Source: Siphonodentalium dalli (taxonomy: Eukaryota; Mollusca; Scaphopoda; Gadilida; Siphonodentaliidae). Taken from it: DNA of 64,000 nt. The notes beneath the pieces are model-generated. The model had not been told where the DNA came from and made no database searches. It was given only the letters and a program-made list of their open reading frames with translations. The number at the start of each line of letters is the position of its first letter. Position 1 is the stretch's first letter. The stretch lies in assembly GCA_032622095.1 (NCBI GenBank), contig CP136066.1, positions 171,192,664 to 171,256,663 of the forward strand, in the 5' to 3' direction. Positions 1 to 9,404 of the stretch are shown one piece after another. Position numbers and translations under genes: made by a program.

Positions 1-121
1 CTTTGTTACAGTAAGGACCACAACGTTACACAACTGACACAGTCATATGCGAAATGTCATTTGTATACATCTAGGTATCATAATCATATACTGGCATCAG
101 TGCAAATTCAATATTATGGCG

Positions 122-135
122 ATTCTCGCGAGAAT
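122..135. promoter_or_regulatory. CGCG palindrome containing TCTCGCGAGA
   Basis: A perfect 14-bp palindrome, ATTCTCGCGAGAAT, sits in AT-rich DNA. Its core TCTCGCGAGA equals the CGCG element bound by the metazoan regulator BANP (and earlier linked to ZBTB33/Kaiso). There is no adjacent gene start I can identify, so function is only a suggestion; a single 10-bp match in 64 kb can also be chance. Confidence 0.2.
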
Positions 136-823
136 TTATGTCCCAAATACTTAATGATGTTTTCTGACGCGTATTTCTATATCAATATATGATGTGCGTT
201 ACAGTAAAGATTACACGATTGACAAAAAAGGCGCATAGCATATATACAGGCTATAATATAAAACGAGGTTCAATTTGTGGAATTTCTTTTCATAATAAAT
301 GCCCAACTGTGTTTTTTACACATTTAGTACACATATGGTATAACGAATATTGTTAACTGAATACCATAGTAAATAAATTGTCGTTACACGATATACATTG
401 GTTATAGTCGGGTGAACACTCTATCCTTTGCTTTATCAGATGAAATAATATGAACGTACACTAACATTCGTTTGTGTTTAAATATAATACAACTATGTGG
501 TGAAGAGATGCCCGCGTACTGGACAATATGTAAGGATAAAGAATATTGTGTGTAGGTTAAACTATTGTGATAGATTCGAGTAACGTACGACATGGATATG
601 CTATGGAGTTATCCGGATACATGTAAATTAGCACACATTGTATATTTGAATCCCTTTCGTATATACCTGTCTCGTTTAGCTTTGTGCTCGGTTGAGATAA
701 ATTAAAACAAGTGCATGTCCGTGTTTCATAAATATAAGTACATGTTCCTGGTGTTAGATAAGCTATCCAGATGCACGTTGTTCGAATTCATCATTACAAG
801 CACGATTTCCACCTTCATTATAT

Positions 824-874
824 TCACAGGTCCCCAGAACAAAAATTGACCACAATTGTTCTAGGGACCTGTGA
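824..874. repeat. Hairpin with flanking 12-bp direct repeats
   Basis: Arms 824-842 and 856-874 are inverted 19-mers (TCACAGGTCCCCAGAACAA and its complement with one mismatch) around a 13-base loop. The 12-mer ATTATATTCACA occurs at the left edge (about 817-828) and again at the right edge (about 873-884). This may be a very short fold-back insertion with a target duplication, or a transcribed hairpin; the sequence does not decide. Confidence 0.4.
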
Positions 875-1349
875 TTATATTCACATATACAAAAAAGTAT
901 ATTAGTGAGGTGAAGTAATGATAACTTTTAAAACAGTTTACTCATCGCCGAGTCTCGGGCCACGCACATTCCCCAACAGCGAAATGTGAATGAGACACCT
1001 CGATCAGTTGTGGATCTGGAATAAACGAGATCACTTCATCATAATTATACCAAGAAGTCATTACATTTTTTCGGCCAGCAAAAGCAGTTAGAATATTTAA
1101 CGCCAACGCGTTTCATGCATTTAACAAGCAATTCACGCTCAGACATTTCTTCTACAATACCAGGGTATATGGATTTCTGATACTCAACCAGTACGTACTT
1201 ATCCACACCAGGAATCATGCTATCTGCCTTTCCATTCGCACAAAACTCACTCATCGGACCTACCTCTACAACCACGCCTCTACCTTTCTCAGCCTTCATC
1301 TCCTCACATATCTCCCCATCTCCAAAAACCTGCACGCCGCATTCATTAA

Positions 1350-2105
1350 CCACGATATACCACCTTGCTCAACCACCGTCTTCTTACATATCTGCTCGCC
1401 CCGTATTTCCGCGGCAACCTCTACATGTGAACCTTGGTGCATGCTCGACTCATAATTCTTGCAATAATCATGTTCAACCCAGCTTCCATCAACTATGTCG
1501 TCATCAACAACAGTCACATCGACGCGCACACCACTCTGCTCACAACTTTCACTGACCACGCTACCTTGCTCGACCTCCACCTGCTCACATATCTCCTCAC
1601 CACCCACAACCACTTCCGCTGCAACATCAAACTCAAACGCGCTAATCTCGCTACAAACTGGATCTGCCTCCGCAATCGTGCATATCTCCTCACCCTCAAC
1701 GACCACATCGCTCGACTCACAACATGCATTAACCACGCTACCACATTCCTCAGCCTCCATCTCCTCACATATCTCCCGACTCCCCACAACCACATCTACC
1801 AGCACACCACTCGACTCAGAACATTCATTAACCACGCTACCACCTTGTTCAACCACTATCTCCTCACATGTCTCCTCGCATATCTCCCGATCCCTCACAG
1901 CCACATCTACGAGCACACGTCCACTCGACTCACAACATTCATTAACCACGCTACCTCGTTCCTCAACCTCCATCTTCTCACACTCAATCCCCACATCTAC
2001 CAGCACACCGCTCGACTCACAACATTCATTAACCGCGCTACCACCTTGCTCAACCTCTTCGCGCATCTCTTCGCCCCTTGCAATCCTACTTACATCACAT
2101 ATGCC
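1350..2105 (-). repeat. Degenerate coding tandem repeat (about 90-114 bp units)
   Basis: On the plus strand the phrase CATTAACCACGCTACC recurs near 1726, 1827, 1941 and 2030 with small changes, and CTCCTCACATATCTCC recurs between these points. Read on the minus strand the units encode 30-38 residue acidic repeats (VVNECCESSG... REICEEM). Unit lengths differ by multiples of three in most places, which fits selection for an open frame in the past. One unit near 1360 carries two extra bases. Confidence 0.6.
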
Positions 2106-2111
2106 TTCACC
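2106..2111. repeat. Left target-site duplication TTCACC
   Basis: TTCACC directly precedes the left terminal repeat of the 2112-3030 element and is repeated directly after its right end at 3031-3036. On the minus strand it reads GGT GAA (Gly-Glu), in codon register on both sides. Confidence 0.7.
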
Positions 2112-2157
2112 TATGGGGCGCCATCCCTGCAAATATTCGTTTTCGGAGATATCTCCT
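2112..2157 (+). repeat. Left terminal inverted repeat of the GATATC element
   Basis: This 46-bp arm is the reverse complement of 2985-3030. It starts TATGGGGCGCC and ends within the first GATATC palindrome. Confidence 0.8.
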
Positions 2158-2984
2158 CGTAATTCGGAGATATCTCCTCGGTTTCGTGGAGATATTTCCT
2201 TGGAATTGCAATTCCTAGCAGATATCTGCTTGGAATATGGTCCATTATGGAGATATCTCCTTGGATCCAAGGAGATATCTGCTTGGATTATGGAGATATC
2301 TCCTTCGATCCTAGAAGATATCTCATCGCAACTACGAGATATCTGCTTGAAATATTTCCAACGAGATATCTCCTTGAAACCGAGGAGATATCTCCATAAT
2401 CCAAGCAGATATCTGCTCGGATTATGGAGATATCTCCTTGAAATAGTTTTCAACGAGATATCTCCTTGGACCCAAGGAGATATCTCCATATTCCAAGCAG
2501 ATATTTCCTTGAAAATATTCCAAGCAGATATCTGCTTGGATTATGGAGATAACTCCTTGGAAAACCGCGGCCATGAAATATTAATGATTTCTCCACAGTA
2601 GTCAGTACATATACGTTTTTTTCCATTTTTTCGAAATACATCCAAGCAGATATCTGTTCGGAATATGGAGATATCTCCTTGAAATATTTTCAAGCAGATA
2701 TATCCATAATGCGAGCAGATATCTGCTTGGATCCAAGGAGATATCTCCTTGAACATATTTCAAGGAGATGTCTCCATAATGCGAGCAGATATCTGCTTGG
2801 GTCCAATGAGATATCTCCTTGGATCCAAGCAGATATCTGCTCGCATTATGGAGATATCTCCTCGGTTTCAAGGTGATATCTCCTTGAAAATATTTCCGAG
2901 GAGATATCTCCATATTCCAAGCAGATATCTCATTGAAACCGAAGAGATATCTCCATAATGCGAGCAGATATCTGCTTGGATCCA

Positions 2985-3030
2985 AGGAGATATCTCCGAA
3001 AACGAATATTTGCAGGGATGGCGCCCCATA
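2985..3030 (-). repeat. Right terminal inverted repeat of the GATATC element
   Basis: Reverse complement of 2112-2157; ends GGCGCCCCATA and is followed by the second TTCACC at 3031-3036. Confidence 0.8.
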
Positions 3031-3419
3031 TTCACCTCTCACATTACTTGTTCTCTTTACACACCGTTTCACATTCCTCCGAGCCACAATACGCTTTTCG
3101 AATTTCTTTGCAACTTGCACAACTACATTCTCGGCAACTTTGTCGCTCTCATCAATCACATATATCTTATTCGGAACTACGTTCTCACAAATAACTTCAA
3201 CGCAAGGGGCAACTCTTACTGATTCACCCCTATCTTCAACACAAACTTCTGCATCCTGTTCCCCTTTACCACCAGTGCTGTCTCGCTCACCTGGCTTTCA
3301 AAACTAGCAGTTTTAAATGCACGACCCTTACCAATAACACTCTCACTGTCACATTCACAGCTAGTATCTCTGAAAGAAATGTTCAGTGGTGTAACCGACT
3401 TCAATTGATGAATCCTCAT

Positions 3420-5452
3420 AGTTCCGCTAACTGTTTTCAATGTTCGTGACACAATTCATTTCTATATGGGACAATATGTTGTAACAATTTACAAGAACAT
3501 GTCCTTCCAATAACACTGGCTGTATTTCTGTAACAACCACTCAAGTTGTGTTCGATCGTGCACACAATTATGAACACACACGACTAATATAACTAACGAA
3601 AAGCATTATAATATATATTTACTTCCTACTGTCGTAGTTCGGAAGCCTTCCCTGAAACAAAATATCGACATAACATACACGAACATACTTAACCTATACT
3701 TAATAATATCTTTCGTGTAACAATAAAGCCAAAACCTCAACGCTAGAAAACGTAATATTTTTAAAATCAAAGAACTATTGCTAGGTGAATGATAAATAAA
3801 GTATTGCTCAATCATTGGCACATCATGTGATATATTTCCCGGCACACTGGAAACTTTGAGGCATCAGGAAACTCAGGCAGATCGTACACATAGCATTGGA
3901 TGTATTTAATGTAACGGACACATGCTTTCAGAAGAGCGTACATGATATCGTGAAGGAATTGGCACGCGTGATTATTATAACTTAGCGAACTCATTATAAT
4001 ACATTTTACCCCATGGCCATATTGTTTAAAAGACGTCCCCCTAACGCCTAATCAACTCCCAACGTATCAATATCCTTACTATAACATACATATATCCCTC
4101 GTGTAACACTAATTTCCCAAATTTAACACTAGAAAGGTTACTATTATCCAAACCAGAAAAATAGTTCGAGTTGAAAGACAAACATAACCAATTAAATATT
4201 ATGTATATCGTGTGATATATTTCCGCGGCAAAGAAAAGAGAAAAATTATTAAATGCCACAGGCATGTCCTCTGGATAACAATTGTTGTATTTACTGTAAC
4301 AGCCACTCGATTTGAGTTAGATCGTACACCGAATCATGTTGCAACCGAAGGAATAACTAATAAAAAGTAACAGTCTCGTTATAATTGATGTTTTCTCCCG
4401 GCTATCATGGTTTCATAACAATCACATGAAATGAAAAATCGACTTACCACATAAGAACATCTTTAATGTAACATAAACATATCTTTCATGTAACGAAAAT
4501 TCAAAACATCGACGCACGAAAATGATAATATTTTTCAAATCAAACACATTTTGTAATCTGAAAGAAGAACAAGACCCCAGTTACACCCTCTAGATATTTC
4601 AGCTTGGTGTTGCATGTGTTCACGCGCAAACAGCCTCTGTAAACAGCATCCTTCCCCTTTCGTTACAGTATTGGTCTCTCCTGTAACGTTTTGGCTTGTT
4701 ACAACAGAGAACGTTACAGTAGAGATGTACAGACCATTCTGGTCACGGCATTCAGTGAGTTCTCCCTCCAGTATGGCGAAAATAGGGAAGTATAAAATAC
4801 ACCACAGTGGCTTCCGAAACATTTATTTGAAACATAATTATACATATGTTATAGCGAACAAACATGCGTTATTTAAAAGACGACTTTGAAAAGTACGCGA
4901 GGGGGTCAACATACCTATTATATAATTGTGTTATCGCAAGTTGTTTTTTGATTCAGACGACATGCGTTTCTGATATTGTGACATACACAGCGTCACGGAG
5001 CACAAAATACGGAGATTATAAATATCAGGGATACGTCATTATGTCAAGTAAATAGCACTTCGTTACATGAGAGACAAAATGCTGAGGTACAAAGTTTCTG
5101 AGCAATTTTCACTTAGTTAAGTTCAATCTTGGGTGGTGTATATGTGACAGTAGTTCATATCAAGAACTAAACTAATGATATGCCAGAGGATTTTCTCGGT
5201 GGCATGTAGTTAATATATCGAAATTTCGATTTTAGCCTGTAAAATTTTCCTGGGGACAGGCCATTTTGGTCAAATCTGGCCATTAATGAGCCCATTACAT
5301 ACATATATACCCGAACATCACGCTTATTTGTGTGTGGATGTTATGACAGTGATGGAGATGCACACTAGTAACAATAGTTGGGATCCACACGTTGTATTGT
5401 GCACTCATCATCCACCGAGGACATCAATTTTGACCAAAATTGATATTGACTC
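3420..5452. other. Non-coding stretch up to the satellite array
   Basis: No convincing gene is visible. Apparent frames (for example on the minus strand 4535-4822) have no domain or compositional support. The left half holds a degenerate ~386-bp tandem repeat, listed separately. The region around 4660-4725 contains several CGTTACAG/CTGTAACG boxes in both orientations. The last bases before the array (about 5430-5447) form a short inverted repeat, ATCAATTTT/AAAATTGAT. Confidence 0.5.
3485..4550. repeat. Degenerate ~386-bp tandem repeat, about three copies
   Basis: Several phrases recur with spacing of 383-388 bp: ATATCTTTCGTGTAAC near 3706, ATATCCCTCGTGTAAC near 4092 and ATATCTTTCATGTAAC near 4480; GTGATATATTTCC near 3827 and 4211. 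Related GATCGT motifs also follow TGTATTT...GTAAC near 3520 and 4288. The copies are strongly diverged, so this is an old repeat unrelated to the 900-bp array. Confidence 0.5.
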
Positions 5453-5803
5453 ATATATCTGTATATCACTGGCTATAAAATCCAAAATACTTGTCAAATT
5501 AGGTTCTTATAACAATTGATATATGTGTCGTTGACATGCCCATGTTATGGGTCATTTGCATTATCATGTGACTATTACCACCTTGAATTTTTTTGAAAAT
5601 ACCTTGAAAAGTTGTCATTTTTTATGAAAAATCTTACTATTTTTTTGGCTGATGTAAGTGAAAGAAGGCATCAGCAGCAAGAATAGCCACATCAAGCATG
5701 AGATATTCATTGGACTGAAAGACCAGGCTCTGTAAAATGCATTAAAATGCTTTAAAGTGACTCCCAGGAATCAAAAATGATAAAAAGCTATTTTTTGCCT
5801 TTA

Positions 5804-6254
5804 GGTTACACTGGTGTAAATGTTTTCCATAGGCCTCAGTGCTAACGTTTTAGCGTATAGTGTTGGCAATATAAATGTTGGGTCCAAAATTTTCTTTAAA
5901 TCTGAAAAATTTACATTTTGGGAAACTTTTTACACAAAAAAATCATGTCTGTCTAGCAGGGAATTCGCCTTTAAATCTTATGTTTTCGTAACTAGTGTCA
6001 GAACCGCATGAAAAAATACAGTCATATTTTAGACCACACCAAAAAATTCAAACTTCACTACAAAGGGGTAATTCCTGTGCCAATGGTTATTTTACCTATG
6101 GGAAATCATAGGGAAGAGGTGTGATGATTTTTTTCTGTGAAAAGCACACAAGGCTATTGACCAATCAGGGCCCAGTGTCTATTTTATTCTCTCCTATATA
6201 TTCCTCCCGCATCCGCTAGATGTCACTCGGAACCTTATTTACACCAGTGTAACC
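5804..6254. mobile_element. MITE copy 1 in satellite unit 1
   Basis: The 451-bp element has perfect 18-bp terminal inverted repeats, GGTTACACTGGTGTAAAT, and flanking TA at 5802-5803 and 6255-6256. Plain units show TTTAAA at this point, so TA is the duplicated target, as for Tc1/mariner-type transposition. Each terminal repeat is itself nearly palindromic (TTACAC TG GTGTAA). No protein is encoded. Private change: G in CCGCATGAAA where others have A. Confidence 0.85.
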
Positions 6255-8953
6255 TAAAGCGATAGCCCGCTTTTTCGCGGAATAATTGTAACTCCCTACA
6301 TTTCTTCAGAATTGCCCATCAATGGAAAAAATGTGTTCAAAAACAATATCACTACTGTGGTTCTTTATTTATCACACACAATTTAACCCCACCCCCTTTA
6401 ACAAATTATTCATCAAAAAAGCACAATTTTCCACCACCAGTCATGTTCAGGCCCCATTTTCACTCAGTTTTAGGGGTCTGGTATTGCAAACTTGGATCAG
6501 ATATGGAAGACTGTTCAATATTCTTTCCATGAGAGAACTTCTGGTGATGTGAGGTCATTGAGTCCAGATCTGATCAGCTGAGCATCAAGCGCATGACTTT
6601 ATCAGCACATTGAAGAATAAAATATGACATTTTCAGGTCTGCAAGGGTGATCCAAGATAACTGGATGTGGGTGTATATTGAATTAGTTGAATAAAGATAT
6701 GCTCTCTTTGAATTGCTGAAGCATTTTCTTAAATGTGTCCAAGTTTTAGTGCTATTAACCTTCAAATGACCATACCCACCAGTGGAAATTACACACTTTT
6801 ATGATATATATCTGTATATCACTGGCTATAAAATCCAAAATACTTGTCAAATTAGGTTCTTATAACAATTGATATATGTGTCGTTGACATGCCCATGTTA
6901 TGGGTCATTTGCATTATCATGTGACTATTACCACCTTGAATTTTTTTGAAAATACCTTGAAAAGTTGTCATTTTTTATGAAAAATCTTACTATTTTTTTG
7001 GCTGATGTAAGTGAAAGAAGGCATCAGCAGCAAGAATAGCCACATCAAGCATGAGATATTCATTGGACTGAAAGACCAGGCTCTGTAAAATGCATTAAAA
7101 TGCTTTAAAGTGACTCCCAGGAATCAAAAATGATAAAAAGCTATTTTTTGCCTTTAAGCGATAGCCCGCTTTTTCGCGGAATAATTGTAACTCCCTACAT
7201 TTCTTCAGAATTGCCCATCAATGGAAAAAATGTGTTCAAAAACAATATCACTTCTGTGGTTCTTTATTTATCACACACAATTTAACCCCACCCCCTTTAA
7301 CAAATTATTCATCAAAAAAGCACAATTTTCCACCACCAGTCATGTTCAGGCCCCATTTTCACTCAGTTTTAGGGGTCTGGTATTGCAAACTTGGATCAGC
7401 TATGGAAGACTGTTCAATATTCTTTCCATGAGAGAACTTCTGGTGATGTGAGGTCATTGAGTCCAGATCTGATCAGCTGAGCATCAAGCGCATGACTTTA
7501 TTAGCACATTGAAGAATAAAATATGACATTTTCAGGTCTGCAAGGGTGATCCAAGATAACTGGATGTGGGTGTATATTGAATTAGTTGAATAAAGATATG
7601 CTCTCTTTGAATCGCTGAAGCATTTTCTTAAATGTGTCCAAGTTTTAGTGCTATTAACCTTCAAATGACCATACCCACCAGTGAAAATTACACACTTTTA
7701 TGATATATATCTGTATATCACTGGCTATAAAATCCAAAATACTTGTCAAATTAGGTTCTTATAACAATTGATATATGTGTCGTTGACATGCCCATGTTAT
7801 GGGTCATTTGCATTATCATGTGACTATTACCACCTTGAATATTTTTGAAAATACCTTGAAAAGTTGTCATTTTTTATGAAAAATCTTACTATTTTTTTGG
7901 CTGATGTAAGTGAAAGAAGGCATCAGCAGCAAGAATAGCCACATCAAGCATGAGATATTCATTGGACTGAAAGACCAGGCTCTGTAAAATGCATTAAAAT
8001 GCTTTAAAGTGACTCCCAGGAATCAAAAATGATAAAAAGCTATTTTTTGCCTAAAGCGATAGCCCGCTTTTTCGCGGAATAATTGTAACTCCCTACATTT
8101 CTTCAGAATTGCCCATCAATGGAAAAAATGTGTTCAAAAACAATATCACTTCTGTGGTTCTTTATTTATCACACACAATTTAACCCCACCCCCTTTAACA
8201 AATTATTCATCAAAAAAGCACAATTTTCCACCACCAGTCATGTTCAGGCCCCATTTTCACTCAGTTTTAGGGGTCTGGTATTGCAAACTTGGATCAGCTA
8301 TGGAAGACTGTTCAATATTCTTTCCATGAGAGAACTTCTGGTGATGTGAGGTCATTGAGTCCAGATCTGATCAGCTGAGCATCAAGCGCATGACTTTATC
8401 AGCACATTGAAGAATAAAATATGACATTTTCAGGTCTGCAAGGGTGATCCAAGATAACTGGATGTGGGTGTATATTGAATTAGTTGAATAAAGATATGCT
8501 CTCTTTGAATTGCTGAAGCATTTTCTTAAATGTGTCCAAGTTTTAGTGCTATTAACCTTCAAATGACCATACCCACCAGTGGAAATTACACACTTTTATG
8601 ATATATATCTGTATATCACTGGCTATAAAATCCAAAATACTTGTCAAATTAGGTTCTTATAACAATTGATATATGTGTCGTTGACATGCCCGTGTTATGG
8701 GTCATTTGCATTATCATGTAACTATTACCACCTTGAATTTTTTTGAAAATACCTTGAAAAGTTGTCATTTTTTATGAAAAATCTTACTATTTTTTTGGCT
8801 GATGTAAGTGAAAGAAGGCATCAGCAGCAAGAATAGCCACATCAAGCATGAAATATTCATTGGACTGAAAGACCAGGCTCTGTAAAATGCATTAAAATGC
8901 TTTAAAGTGACTCCCAGGAATCAAAAATGATAAAAAGCTATTTTTTGCCTTTA

Positions 8954-9404
8954 GGTTACACTGGTGTAAATGTTTTCCATAGGCCTCAGTGCTAACGTTT
9001 TAGCGTATAGTGTTGGCAATATAAATGTTGGGTCCAAAATTTTCTTTAAATCTGAAAAATTTACATTTTGGGAAACTTTTTACACAAAAAAATCATGTCT
9101 GTCTAGCAGGGAATTCGCCTTTAAATCTTATGTTTTCGTAACTAGTGTCAGAACCGCATAAAAAAATACAGTCATATTTTAGACCACACCAAAAAATTCA
9201 AACTTCACTACAAAGGGTTAATTCCTGTGCCAATGGTTATTTTACCTATGGGAAATAATAGGGAAGAGGTGTGATGATTTTTTTCTGTGAAAAGCACACA
9301 AGGCTATTGACCAATCAGGGCCCAGTGTCTATTTTATTCTCTCCTATATATTCCTCCCGCATCCGCTAGATGTCACTCGGAACCTTATTTACACCAGTGT
9401 AACC
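8954..9404. mobile_element. MITE copy 2 in satellite unit 4
   Basis: Same 451-bp element at the same unit position. Private change AAATAATAGGG where other copies read AAATCATAGGG. Belongs to the left-side variant class (GGCTATTGACCAAT). Confidence 0.85.

Larger units (their letters stand above)
1..1044. other. AT-rich non-coding stretch
   Basis: I see no convincing gene here; open frames are short and have no recognisable composition or motif. Two small structures stand out and are listed separately: a CGCG-centred palindrome near 122-135 and a hairpin at 824-874. The segment lies downstream of the minus-strand broken gene that ends at 1045, so it may include that gene's 3' flank. Confidence 0.5.
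2112..3030. mobile_element. Non-autonomous TIR element filled with GATATC palindromes
   Basis: The 919-bp element has near-perfect 46-bp terminal inverted repeats (2112-2157 and 2985-3030, outer ends TATGGGGCGCC) and a 6-bp target duplication, TTCACC. Its interior is built from palindromes GGAGATATCTCC and GCAGATATCTGC, about 29 GATATC in all, separated by spacers that are themselves palindromic (TTGGATCCAA, TTGAAATATTTTCAA). A perfect 30-bp palindrome lies at 2251-2280. No transposase is encoded; the long apparent frames across it are by-products of the repeat. A 6-bp duplication is reported for superfamilies such as IS3EU or Dada, but I cannot assign it. It interrupts the minus-strand repeat-protein frame. 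Confidence 0.8.
1045..3419 (-). pseudogene. Broken Glu/Val-repeat protein gene with C-terminal Tudor-like motif
   Basis: I do not recognise a named gene. A possible ATG lies at 3419 (MRIHQLKSV...). The frame shifts near 3300, then is open to 3031 (KPGERD... through ...SNVRGE). After the inserted element it resumes at 2111 (GEGICDVS...) and runs through five or six acidic repeats with the core VVNECCESSGVLVDV and REICEEM. It shifts again near 1360 and ends at the TAA at 1045-1047. The last ~55 residues (KYVLVEYQ, YPGIVEEM, WPKKCNDF) resemble the Y-G-WYxGxV...FxWPxxxD segment seen at the end of many invertebrate proteins of unclear role, perhaps Tudor-like. The 925 bp of element plus one duplication is 1 mod 3, and its removal puts the two flanking frames in register. 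Introns are an alternative for the 3300 break. Expression is not shown. Confidence 0.45.

Noticed and set aside
1296-2489. 397-codon minus-strand frame read through into the GATATC element as one protein
   Set aside because: The part inside the element is translation of palindromic repeats. Only the portion from 2111 downward fits the host repeat frame.
1217-2601. Plus-strand Ser/Thr/His-rich frames opposite the repeat gene
   Set aside because: They are the antisense reading of the tandem repeat, with low-complexity composition and extension into the GATATC element.
5820-6011. 63-codon frame inside each MITE copy
   Set aside because: It is too short for a transposase, has no recognisable motif and is conserved only with the element.
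6322-6552. 76-codon plus-strand frame and 63-codon minus-strand frame repeated in every satellite unit
   Set aside because: They are intact only because the units are nearly identical. Variants change residues as often as expected for non-coding DNA, there is no domain or signal, and two frames on opposite strands of one unit are better explained as by-products.
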